Assembly (NCBI RefSeq): GCF_006716745.1
Contig: NZ_VFPP01000001.1
Location: forward strand, 7,637,386 to 7,701,385
DNA: 64,000 bases
Origin: Saccharothrix saharensis
GTDB taxonomy: Bacteria > Actinomycetota > Actinomycetes > Mycobacteriales > Pseudonocardiaceae
Direction of reading: 5' to 3'
Under the pieces are notes generated by a model, which worked only from the letters and a program-made list of their open reading frames with translations, was not told the DNA's origin and searched no databases. A program made the translations under genes and the position numbers. Positions 25,850 to 33,692 of the stretch are shown piece by piece (the first letter of the stretch is position 1; every line of letters starts with the position of its first letter).

Positions 25850-28336
25850 GTGCTGCGCCTGACCAGGCAACGGACGAGGCTGCGGAGCGCTGTGAAGCAG
25901 AAGAGCACCACGGAGACGAACTACAAGACGATCCGTTCACGACTCACCGGTGTCGTCGTCGTCCCCAGCATCGTCCTTCTCATCATGTGGGCGCTGTTCT
26001 CGTCGTACACCCTGTTCGACGGCTTCTACCTCCGCGCGGTCGCCTCCGGCGTGAAGGACGCGTCGATCCCGGCGGTCCAGACGTTCGCCTCGCTGCAGAA
26101 GGAGCGCGAGCTCAGCATGACCGCGCTGAGCCAGCCCGACCGCGGCACCAGCGACCTCGAGGTGCAGCAGGCGGAGACCGACCGCGCGGTCGAGGGGATG
26201 CGCGCGGCGTTCGACGAGCTGGCGTCCCAGGCGCCGCAGGAGATCGTCGACAAGATCAACGCGCTGAACGTGCTGCTGGACCAGCTGCCCCAGCGCCGGT
26301 CGGCGCTCGACGCGGGCCGCGCGTCCAAGAGCGAGATCTACACGTACTACAACAGCCTCCTCGACGCCGGTGACGCGCTGTTCAGCGTGCAGGCCCGCGT
26401 GGTGCCCGACCACGAGTCGGTCAAGGGCGCCATCATCTCCACCGAGGCCTTCAAGGCCGCCGACTGGATGTCCCGCGCGACCTCGCTCGCGTCGAGCGCC
26501 CTGGCCGCCGGGTCGTTCACGCCCGAGGAGCACATCGAGTTCGCCAACCTCGTCGGCGCCTACCACTCGTCCTACGACTCGATCGCCCCCTACGCACGCC
26601 CCGAGGTGCGCGAGCACTACCAGTTCATGATCGAGGGCGACCAGTGGAAGCGGCTGGTCGAGTTCGAGGGCAGGCTGATCCAGAACGGCCCGAAGCCGTC
26701 CAACGCCGGGTCGCTGCAGGAGTGGCAGAACGTCAGCGGCCCCATCTCCGACGAGCTGGTCGCGCTGGTCAGCGAGCAGGCGTCCGGCGCGGTCAGCGTC
26801 ACCATGGCCCGCGGCGAGAGCAAGTTCCGCACCGTGCTGATCGGCAGCCTGGTCGCGCTGCTCGCCGTGATCATCGGCATCCTGATCGCGATCCGCACGT
26901 CGAACCGCCTGGTCAACCGGGCCCTGATCACGCGCCTGGCCGCGTTGAAGAAGGACTCGCTGACCCTGGCGCACGAGCGGCTGCCCGACATCGTCGACCG
27001 GCTCCGCGAGGGCAAGCACGTCGACGTGGAGGTCGAGGTGCCGCCGCTGGACTACGGCAGCGACGAGATCGGCCAGGTGGCCGACGCGTTCAACGCCGCC
27101 CAGTACACCGCCGTCGCCGCGGCCGTGAAGGAGAGCCAGGCGCGTGAGGGCGTGAACCGGGTCTTCCTCGACATCGCGCACCGCAACCAGGGCCTGGTGC
27201 ACCGCCAGCTGAAGATCCTGGACAAGCTGGAGCGCGAGGAGGAGAACCCCGAGCAGCTCGACGCGCTGTTCCAGCTCGACCACCTCGCCACCCGCGCCCG
27301 CCGCAACGCCGAGAACCTGATCATCCTCGCGGGCGAGCAGCCCGGCAGGCAGTGGCGCAAGCCCGTGCGCCTGCTCGACGTGCTGCGCGCCGCGGTCGCC
27401 GAGACCGAGCAGTACGTCCGGGTCAAGGTCAACCCGGTGCCCGACACCGCGCTGGTCGGCGCGGCCGTCGCCGACACCATCCACCTGATCGCCGAGCTGG
27501 TGGACAACGCCACCGCGTTCTCCTCGCCCCGGTCGCAGGTGCAGGTGCACGCCAGCGAGGTGCCGCAGGGCATCGTGGTGGAGATCGAGGACCACGGCCT
27601 GGGCATCAACCCCGAGGACCGCGAGCAGCACAACGCGATGCTGGCCGACCCGCCGGAGTTCGACGCGATGCGCCTGCGCGGCGAGTCGCGGCTCGGCCTG
27701 TTCGTCGTCGCCCGGCTGGCCGCCCGGCGCGGCATCCACGTCGAGCTGCGCGACTCGCCCTACGGGGGCACGCTGGCGCTCGTCCTGATCCCGTCCGCCA
27801 TCGTCGCGGGCCCCACCACGGCGACGGAGCCCGCCGAGACTCGGCAGCTCCCCCGCCGCACCTTCCACGACATCCCGGAGCAGGGCGACGACTCAGTGCG
27901 AGACGCCAGGTTTCCCGACAGTTCCCGAGACCTGGAGGGGTTCTGGGCCCAGGCCGAGGCCGCGGCCAACGAACATCCCCTTCCAGAGGTCGAACGACTG
28001 AGCGGCGGGCTGGACCTGTCGCAGCGCAGCGGCGAGCTCGAGCTGCCGCAACGCAGCGGTGAGCTGGAGCTGCCGCAGCGGAAGCGGGCCACCTCGGAGT
28101 GGCCCGCCGAAGATCCGGGTTCGGCCGCCACCGCCGCCGACCGACCCGAACTGCCACGCCGGCGCCGCCAGCAGAACCTGGCGCCGCAGTTGGTGCGCAA
28201 CGATTTCCACCCTTCGCCCGAACCGCTCCCCGAGGTCGATTCCGAGAAGTCCGCCGAGAGGGTCCGCAAGGGCCTGTCGGCGTTCCAACGGGGCACACGC
28301 GACGCCCGTCGGACACCCGACGACCTCGAACCCTGA
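25850..28336 (+). CDS. cvnA: Conservon CvnA-type sensor histidine kinase with nitrate/nitrite-sensing domain
   Basis: A membrane sensor of 828 residues, first gene of a conservon. The GTG at 25850 has AAGAGG upstream; an in-frame GTG at 25802 is a possible longer start. The protein has a helix at 34-55, a large extracytoplasmic helical NIT (nitrate- and nitrite-sensing) domain, a second helix at about 327-348, and a HATPase domain with N-box HLIAELVDNATAFSSP (about 543) and G-box EDHGLGI (about 580). No canonical phospho-accepting H-box is obvious, as usual in CvnA. The last 170 residues are low-complexity and hold a tandem repeat. The family assembles with CvnB-D at the membrane. Confidence 0.9.
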   Translation: MLRLTRQRTRLRSAVKQKSTTETNYKTIRSRLTGVVVVPSIVLLIMWALFSSYTLFDGFYLRAVASGVKDASIPAVQTFASLQKERELSMTALSQPDRGTSDLEVQQAETDRAVEGMRAAFDELASQAPQEIVDKINALNVLLDQLPQRRSALDAGRASKSEIYTYYNSLLDAGDALFSVQARVVPDHESVKGAIISTEAFKAADWMSRATSLASSALAAGSFTPEEHIEFANLVGAYHSSYDSIAPYARPEVREHYQFMIEGDQWKRLVEFEGRLIQNGPKPSNAGSLQEWQNVSGPISDELVALVSEQASGAVSVTMARGESKFRTVLIGSLVALLAVIIGILIAIRTSNRLVNRALITRLAALKKDSLTLAHERLPDIVDRLREGKHVDVEVEVPPLDYGSDEIGQVADAFNAAQYTAVAAAVKESQAREGVNRVFLDIAHRNQGLVHRQLKILDKLEREEENPEQLDALFQLDHLATRARRNAENLIILAGEQPGRQWRKPVRLLDVLRAAVAETEQYVRVKVNPVPDTALVGAAVADTIHLIAELVDNATAFSSPRSQVQVHASEVPQGIVVEIEDHGLGINPEDREQHNAMLADPPEFDAMRLRGESRLGLFVVARLAARRGIHVELRDSPYGGTLALVLIPSAIVAGPTTATEPAETRQLPRRTFHDIPEQGDDSVRDARFPDSSRDLEGFWAQAEAAANEHPLPEVERLSGGLDLSQRSGELELPQRSGELELPQRKRATSEWPAEDPGSAATAADRPELPRRRRQQNLAPQLVRNDFHPSPEPLPEVDSEKSAERVRKGLSAFQRGTRDARRTPDDLEP
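28016..28081 (+). repeat. Tandem 27-bp repeat within the cvnA C-terminal tail
   Basis: Two and a half copies of a 27-bp unit encode LSQRSGELE, LPQRSGELE and the partial LPQR in the disordered tail of CvnA. The copies differ mainly at third positions, so the repeat is kept at the protein level. Confidence 0.8.
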
Positions 28337-28377
28337 TCAGCAGTGGCCGGACGACTGGAAACCGGAAAGGCAACCCG

Positions 28378-28815
28378 ATGAACGACATGACCAGCCAGCA
28401 CAACGAACTGAACTGGTTGTTGGAGGACCTGGTCGGCCGGGTGGTCGGAGCTCGGCACGCGGTGGTCCTCTCGGCCGACGGTCTGCTGCTGGGCCGCTCG
28501 CCCGGGTTGTCGAAGGACGACTCGGACCACCTGTCGGCGATGGCGTCGGCGTTCCAGAGCCTGGCCCGCGGCACGGGACGGCACTTCGGCGGCGGCGCCG
28601 TGCGGCAGACCATCGTCGAGATGGAGCACGCCTACCTCTTCGTCACCGCGGCCGGTCACGGCGCCTGCCTGGCCGTCCTGGGCGAAGAGGACTCCGACAT
28701 GGGCATGATCGCCTACGAGATGAACATGCTGGTCAAGCGGGTCGGCACGTACCTGTCGTCGGCGCCGCGCGGTACGACCGCGGCGAGCCTGCCCGCCGCC
28801 CGAAGGTCGTCCTGA
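28378..28815 (+). CDS. cvnB: Conservon CvnB-type roadblock/LC7 protein
   Basis: A 145-residue roadblock/LC7 protein; ATG at 28378 with GGAAAGG upstream. The typical start LNWLLEDLVGRVVGARHAVV and the strand VLSADGLLLGRS are visible, as is IAYEMNMLVKRVG at the C-terminal helix. In conservons these proteins act as dimeric regulators of the small GTPase, similar to MglB. Its stop overlaps the start of cvnC by 1 nt (TGATG). Confidence 0.93.
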   Translation: MNDMTSQHNELNWLLEDLVGRVVGARHAVVLSADGLLLGRSPGLSKDDSDHLSAMASAFQSLARGTGRHFGGGAVRQTIVEMEHAYLFVTAAGHGACLAVLGEEDSDMGMIAYEMNMLVKRVGTYLSSAPRGTTAASLPAARRSS

Positions 28816-29186
28816 TGGCCGGCCGCGAGGACTGGTGGTACGACGAGGCCGCGGGCCCGCTGGTCCGCCCGTACGCGATGGTGCGCGGCCGGACCCGGCC
28901 GCTGCGACCGGAGCTGCACCTGGTGACCCAGGTGCGCGCGATGCCGTCGCCGTCGGACCCGGACGCGTTGTCGGTCGAGCACATGGAGATCATGGAGCTG
29001 TGCCGGCGACCGCTGTCCGTGGCCGAGGTGGCCGCGTACCTCGACGTGCCGCTGGTGGTCGTCAAGGTGCTGTTGAGCGACCTCATCCAACGCGGTGACG
29101 TCGTGATCCGAGACCCCTCCCGAGTCCCGCAAGTGCCGGACCGGAACCTGCTCCAAGCGGTGTTGGATGGTGTCCGTGGAATCTGA
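28815..29186 (+). CDS. cvnC: Conservon CvnC-type DUF742 protein
   Basis: A DUF742 protein of 123 residues. The characteristic features are the N-terminal LVRPYAMVRGRTRP, a winged-helix-like region (LCRRPLSVAEVAAYLDVPLV) and the end LLQAVLDGVRGI. Its role in conservons is thought to be that of an adaptor or DNA-binding-like partner of the GTPase. It overlaps cvnB by 1 nt and cvnD by 20 nt, indicating strict co-translation. Confidence 0.93.
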   Translation: MAGREDWWYDEAAGPLVRPYAMVRGRTRPLRPELHLVTQVRAMPSPSDPDALSVEHMEIMELCRRPLSVAEVAAYLDVPLVVVKVLLSDLIQRGDVVIRDPSRVPQVPDRNLLQAVLDGVRGI

Positions 29187-29760
29187 GCGGCCGGGTGGGG
29201 AACTGCTCGTACCCACCCCAGTGAAGATCGTCATCGCCGGCGGCTTCGGCACCGGGAAGACGACGATGGTCAACTCGGTCAGCGAGATACCGCCGCTGCA
29301 CACCGAGGAGCTGCTCACCGAGGCCGGTGTCGGCGTCGACGACGTGCTGGGCCTGGAGTCGAAGGAGACGACCACGGTCGCGCTCGACTTCGGCCGCATC
29401 ACCATCAACCCCGAGGTGGTGCTGTACCTGTTCGGCACGCCTGGCCAGAACCGGTTCTGGTTCATGTGGGACGAGCTGGCCTACGGGGCCATCGGCGCGG
29501 TGATCCTGGTCGACACGCGCCGGTTGGACAGCAGCTTCCCGTCGATCGACTTCTTCGAGCGGCGCGGCATCCCGTTCATCATCGCGGTGAACTGCTTCGA
29601 GGGCGCGCACAGCTACGAGGTCGACGAGGTGCGGCGGGCGCTGGACGTGGACGCCGCCATCCCGCTCGTGCTGTGCGACGCGCGGGACCGCGAGTCCGCC
29701 AAGACCGTGCTGGTGAGCCTGATCCAGCACACCATGGACCGGCTGGACGCCATGGCGTGA
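29167..29760 (+). CDS. cvnD: Conservon CvnD-type small GTPase
   Basis: A Ras-like ATP/GTP-binding protein of 197 residues. The P-loop is GGFGTGKTT (25-33), the switch II-like DxxG is replaced by LFGTPGQNRFWFMW, and the base-recognition NKxD motif is degenerate (AVNCFEG), which is typical of this family. It completes the conservon. Conservons in Streptomyces form a membrane signalling complex that affects development and antibiotic production. The gene ends at a strong hairpin shared with the convergent tryptophanase gene. Confidence 0.93.
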   Translation: MVSVESERPGGELLVPTPVKIVIAGGFGTGKTTMVNSVSEIPPLHTEELLTEAGVGVDDVLGLESKETTTVALDFGRITINPEVVLYLFGTPGQNRFWFMWDELAYGAIGAVILVDTRRLDSSFPSIDFFERRGIPFIIAVNCFEGAHSYEVDEVRRALDVDAAIPLVLCDARDRESAKTVLVSLIQHTMDRLDAMA

Positions 29761-29763
29761 GGC

Positions 29764-29792
29764 GGCGGGTGACCGGGGTCCGGTCACCCGCC
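29764..29792. terminator. Bidirectional terminator between conservon and tryptophanase gene
   Basis: A perfect 13-bp stem (29764-29776 with 29780-29792) and a 3-nt GGT loop fills the 36 bp between two convergent stops. Symmetric and GC-rich, it can serve both directions. Confidence 0.85.
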
Positions 29793-29796
29793 CCGG

Positions 29797-31164
29797 CTAC
29801 ACCACCGGTTCGAGCCGGCAGTTGAAGTGCCGCAGCAGCTTCGGCACGTGCGTCAACCGGTACCCCGGCACCCGTTCCGGGTCCTTCGCGATCTCCGCCA
29901 ACGTCTCGCCGACGTACTCCAGGTGGCTCTGGGTGTACACCCGGCGGGGGATGGCGAGGCGGACCAGCTCGTACGGCGCGGGCTTGAGCAGCTCGCCCTC
30001 GTCGTCCAGCTCGCCGAGGTACAGCGAGCCCAGCTCCGCGCACCGGATGCCGCCCGCCAGGTACAGCTCGGTGGCCAGCGCGAACCCCGGGAACCGGCTC
30101 GGCGGCAGGTGCCGCAGCAGGCGCCCGGCGTTGAGGTACACCGCGTGCACGCCGGTCGGCCGCACGCTGTCCACGCCCGCGGCCCGGGCCAGCTCCGCCA
30201 CGTACGCCGTCGCGTCGGCCCGCGCCCGCAGGTACTCCGGGTCGGTGACCTCCTGCAGCCCCTGCGCCAGCATCTCCAGGTCGCGACCGGACAGGCCGCC
30301 GTAGGTGCGGAAGCCCTCGGTCGCGATCAGCAGCAGCTCGCACCGGGCGGCCAGCTCGGGGTCGCGGACCGCGAGCAACCCCCCCATGTGGACGATGCCG
30401 TCCTTCTTCAGGCTCGCCACGCACCCGTCGGCCAACCGGAACGCCTCCTGCGCGACCTGCCGCGGGGTGTGGTTCTCGTAACCGGGCTCCCGCTGCGTGA
30501 CCAGCCACGCGTTCTCGGCGAACCGCGCCGCGTCGAGGAAGAGCGGCACGCCGTGGCGGCGGGCGATCTCACCCGCGGCCTTGATGTTCGCCATCGACAC
30601 CGGCTGCCCGCCGCCACCGTTGTTGGTGATGGTGAGCAGCACGAAGGCGACGTCCCGCGGCCCGGACAGGATGGTCTCCAGCGCGTCCAGGTCGATGTCG
30701 CCCTTGAACGGCGCGTCGTCGTCGAGGTCCTCGGCGGCGCGGCACGGCAGGTCGACGGCCGTGCCGCCGAGGATCTCGACGTTCGCCCTGGTGGTGTCGA
30801 AGTGCGTGTTGCTGACGCTGACCTGGCCCGGCTTGAGCAGCGCGGTGAACAGGATCCGCTCGGCCGCGCGCCCCTGGTGGACGGGGAAGGCGTGCGGGTA
30901 GCCGGTCAGGTCCTGCACCGCGTCGTGGAACCGGTAGTAGGAGCGCGCGCCCGCATAGGTCTCGTCACCGCGCAGGCCCGCCGCCTGCTGCTCGGCCGAC
31001 AGGGCGCCGGTGCCCGAGTCGCTGAGCAGGTCGATGGTCACGTCGGTGCCGGCGAGGTTGAACGGGTTGTACCCGGCGGCGGCCAGCGCCCGCTCGCGGT
31101 GCGCGCGCGTGGTGATCGGGATGGGCTCCACGACCTTGATGCGGTACGGCTCCATCGTGGGCAT
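29797..31164 (-). CDS. tnaA: Tryptophanase (beta-eliminating lyase family)
   Basis: A PLP enzyme of 455 residues that splits tryptophan into indole, pyruvate and ammonia. The cofactor lysine lies in ASLKKDGIVHMGG (Lys253/254). The segment EGFRTYGGLSGRD and the end KLLRHFNCRL fit the family; the histidine of RHF is the tryptophanase-type residue (tyrosine phenol-lyase has Phe there), and the hydrophobic residue in RCAELG replaces the phenol-binding arginine of tyrosine phenol-lyase. Ribosome binding site GGAG overlaps the end of the spacer after the prenyltransferase gene 9 nt upstream, so the two are co-transcribed and likely act in one pathway on prenylated tryptophan or indole. Confidence 0.88.
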   Translation of the reverse strand: MPTMEPYRIKVVEPIPITTRAHRERALAAAGYNPFNLAGTDVTIDLLSDSGTGALSAEQQAAGLRGDETYAGARSYYRFHDAVQDLTGYPHAFPVHQGRAAERILFTALLKPGQVSVSNTHFDTTRANVEILGGTAVDLPCRAAEDLDDDAPFKGDIDLDALETILSGPRDVAFVLLTITNNGGGGQPVSMANIKAAGEIARRHGVPLFLDAARFAENAWLVTQREPGYENHTPRQVAQEAFRLADGCVASLKKDGIVHMGGLLAVRDPELAARCELLLIATEGFRTYGGLSGRDLEMLAQGLQEVTDPEYLRARADATAYVAELARAAGVDSVRPTGVHAVYLNAGRLLRHLPPSRFPGFALATELYLAGGIRCAELGSLYLGELDDEGELLKPAPYELVRLAIPRRVYTQSHLEYVGETLAEIAKDPERVPGYRLTHVPKLLRHFNCRLEPVV

Positions 31165-31173
31165 GGGTGGCTC

Positions 31174-32268
31174 CTAGCCTGCCAGGCTGATCGAACGGGG
31201 TGAGGCCACGTCGTAGGCCTCGGACGAGAGGTAGACCGTGATGCCGGGTCGCGGCCTGCCCATGCGCAGCGACACGTGGGCGATCAGGCCGACTCCCTCG
31301 TCCAGCGGCCGTCGGGCGATGGTGCGCAGCGCGCTGTCGAACGGCGTCGGGTCGAGGTCGTACTTGGCCATCACCGCGAGCACCCGGCGGCGGGCTTCCT
31401 CGTCGTCGGCCACGTAGTCCCGGATCGGCACGTACAGGGAATAACCGCTCGGCGCGTCGGCGTCGCCGTCCAGGAACGTGTAGCTGGAAATCAGGGGGCG
31501 CTTGTCGAACGTTCCGGTGTTGCCGCCGGTGAGCAGGCAGAAATCGGGCAGCCTGTCCACATCGACCCCGCGCGCGGCCTTCGCGGCACGCGTGACGTCC
31601 GTTACATCGGCGGCGTGGTGGGAGATGTAGACCTTCACCCGGGCGCGCCGTTGTTCGACGAGGTCGAGCGCGAAGAAGGAATACCTGTCCAGTCCCGGTC
31701 GGGTCACCGCGTGCGCCCGCAGCGCCGGGAAACCGGCGGCGAAACCGGTCCGGTCGAGCCCGGCCCGGACCAACTCCTCGGCGGCGGCTTCGCCCCGTAC
31801 TTCAGGGTTGAAGTACACCTTCACCGCAGGCGCCTCGTCGGGCCGGAACACCAACGAGTACCAGAACGTGAAATCACGTTCCGGGTGGGCCGGCAGGAAC
31901 AGGTCCTTGACCGCGTCGAAACGACGGGTGTCGAGGGTGCCGCGGCGCTTCATCCGGTCCAGCGCGGCGAGCGCCTCGGCCGTGTTGGCGGCACGGGAAG
32001 GCCTGGTCGCGGTGGGTTCGACGATGGTGCGGAGAACCGGTGCCTCGCCCGCGGCGAACGCCGTGGAGAACTCCACCGGGGTGTGGTCGTCGGCCACGTC
32101 CGAGGGCCAGGCCGGGCTGGTGGAAACCGGCCGGAGACCGCCGGGCCCGAGCGCGTCCGCGAGCAGTCCCACGGATTTGACGGGGTTCTCCGTGATGCCC
32201 AGAGAATGCAGCAGGGCGCTGAGCTGGCGACCCGTGAAATCGCGTATGGCTACTTTTTGAGGGTCCAA
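31174..32268 (-). CDS. DMATS-type aromatic (indole/tryptophan) prenyltransferase
   Basis: An ABBA-fold prenyltransferase of 364 residues, the bacterial DMATS group that attaches a dimethylallyl or longer prenyl chain to the indole ring. Start codon is TTG at 32268, supported by GAGGAG 9 nt upstream. Typical features are the repeated strands with basic residues binding the diphosphate (VKVYFNPEVRG, RVKVYISHHA) and the Tyr/Lys-rich ends of strands (TFWYSLVFRPDEAPAVKV, GYSLYVPIRDY). It is the first gene of a two-gene unit with tryptophanase, a pairing known from Streptomyces 6-DMATS genes. Whether tryptophan is prenylated before cleavage, or free indole after, is not shown by sequence. Confidence 0.85.
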   Translation of the reverse strand: MDPQKVAIRDFTGRQLSALLHSLGITENPVKSVGLLADALGPGGLRPVSTSPAWPSDVADDHTPVEFSTAFAAGEAPVLRTIVEPTATRPSRAANTAEALAALDRMKRRGTLDTRRFDAVKDLFLPAHPERDFTFWYSLVFRPDEAPAVKVYFNPEVRGEAAAEELVRAGLDRTGFAAGFPALRAHAVTRPGLDRYSFFALDLVEQRRARVKVYISHHAADVTDVTRAAKAARGVDVDRLPDFCLLTGGNTGTFDKRPLISSYTFLDGDADAPSGYSLYVPIRDYVADDEEARRRVLAVMAKYDLDPTPFDSALRTIARRPLDEGVGLIAHVSLRMGRPRPGITVYLSSEAYDVASPRSISLAG

Positions 32269-32710
32269 GGCGGGGTTCTCCTCGTGGGGGGCGAGTCGAA
32301 AGTTACGCTAGGCGAAGCAATCTTGTCCACCAGGCGGCCGTAGCGTGACGTAGGGCACTCTAAAGGCTGGTCACAGGTCCTGTCGATCAGTAGTCACCAG
32401 GGCCGGCACGGTAATCAAGACTACTCCGAACGGCCTCTTGACGAGGGTGCCGTCAGTCTTTCGCACTAATCACGCGCAGCAGTTCGATGACGGATCGTGG
32501 TATTTTGCCCCGACCTTCGCCCGAGGTACGGTCGGTCGTTTGCCGGCTAATGCAGTCCACCATTCAAGACGTTGGTGTTAATTGTTCGTGCCGTCCTTCG
32601 CGTGGCGCCGGTGGTCGCGCTGTGGTAAAGCGGCCCGGATACGCGAACGGGGCCGCCGACCACTCGGGTCGACGGCCCCGCGAACGCCCGGTCCGGGCGC
32701 GGCGTCGGTG
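32269..32710. other. Intergenic region upstream of the prenyltransferase gene (442 bp)
   Basis: This contains the promoter region of the prenyltransferase-tryptophanase unit and, at its right end, the terminator of the next gene. The central part (about 32360-32600) is distinctly less GC-rich than its surroundings, with stretches such as TATTTTGCC and TTAATTGTTCG. No coding sequence or known RNA element was recognised. Confidence 0.5.
32648..32680 (-). terminator. Terminator after the 3-hydroxyacyl-CoA dehydrogenase gene
   Basis: Stem CGGGGCCG (32648-32655) with CGGCCCCG (32673-32680), extended inward by CGAC/GTCG after one mismatch, loop of 7 nt. It lies 30 nt after the stop of the minus-strand gene at 32711. 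Confidence 0.8.
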
Positions 32711-33574
32711 TCAGGACGCGTAGTTGTGGAACCCGCGCCCGCTCTTCTTGCCCAGCAGCCCCGCGTCCACCATGCGCAGCAGCAACGGCGGCGGCGAGTA
32801 CAGCGGCTCCTTGAACTCCTCGTACATCGACTCGGCGATGGCCTTGGTGGTGTCCAGGCCGATCAGGTCGGTCAGGCGCAGCGGACCCATCGGGTGCGCG
32901 CAGCCGAGCACCATGCCGTTGTCGATGTCCTCGGCGCTGGCGAACCCCGACTCCAGCATCCGGATCGCGGACAGCAGGTAGGGGATCAGCAGGGCGTTGA
33001 CCACGAACCCGGCGCGGTCCTGCGAGCGGATGACCTCCTTGTGCAGCACCCCGGTCACGAACGCCTCGGCCCTGGCCTTGGTCTTGTCGCCGGTCAGCAG
33101 CGACGGCACCAGCTCCACCAGCTTGAGCACCGGCACCGGGTTGAAGAAGTGCACGCCGATGACCTGCTCGGGGCGACCGGTGGCCATGCCGAGCTTCATG
33201 ATCGGGATCGAGGAGGTGTTGGACGCGAAGATCGCGTCCGGGTCCACGACGACCTTGTCCAGCGCCGCGAACACCTCGGTCTTGACCTGCTCGTTCTCCG
33301 CGACGGCTTCCACGACCAGGTTCCGGTCGGCGAAGTCGGCGAGGTCGGTGGTGAACCGCAGGCGCTCCAGTGCGGCGTCCCGGTCCTCGGCGGACAGCTT
33401 GCCGCTGCGCACACCCCGGCCGAGCGACGAGGCGATCCGCCCGCGCGCGGCCTCGGTGGCCTCCGGGCTGACCTCGGACACCAGCACGTCCAGCCCGGCC
33501 CGCGCGCAGACCTCGGCGATGCCGGAGCCCATCAGGCCCGATCCCACCACTCCAACACGTTGAATGTCACTCAC
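32711..33574 (-). CDS. 3-hydroxybutyryl-CoA dehydrogenase
   Basis: An NAD-dependent 3-hydroxyacyl-CoA dehydrogenase of 287 residues, GTG start at 33574. The N-terminal Rossmann motif GVVGSGLMGSGIAEV and the catalytic histidine region GVHFFNPVPVLKLVELV are intact; the C-terminal helical dimerisation domain is full length. It oxidises 3-hydroxybutyryl-CoA or reduces acetoacetyl-CoA in fatty-acid or butanoate metabolism. It is monocistronic, with a strong terminator behind it. Confidence 0.92.
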   Translation of the reverse strand: MSDIQRVGVVGSGLMGSGIAEVCARAGLDVLVSEVSPEATEAARGRIASSLGRGVRSGKLSAEDRDAALERLRFTTDLADFADRNLVVEAVAENEQVKTEVFAALDKVVVDPDAIFASNTSSIPIMKLGMATGRPEQVIGVHFFNPVPVLKLVELVPSLLTGDKTKARAEAFVTGVLHKEVIRSQDRAGFVVNALLIPYLLSAIRMLESGFASAEDIDNGMVLGCAHPMGPLRLTDLIGLDTTKAIAESMYEEFKEPLYSPPPLLLRMVDAGLLGKKSGRGFHNYAS

Positions 33575-33692
33575 GCCCCGATCCTGCCAGGGGCGTCACG
33601 GCGGGGCACATCCCGACTGTGGTTTTCCCCAGCAGACCGGGTGGCGCTCCTCATGGTCGGCCGCCGCGCCGCCTCCTAGCGTGGCCCTCGTG

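Noticed and set aside
25937-27868. 643-codon open reading frame on the minus strand across cvnA
   Set aside because: Complement-frame artefact of the sensor kinase gene: composition is His/Asp/Val/Gly/Arg-biased and no fold is apparent.
29800-29825. TTCGAGCC-like tRNA T-loop hint
   Set aside because: The segment is the 3' end of the tryptophanase gene; there is no acceptor stem or anticodon arm in the neighbourhood.
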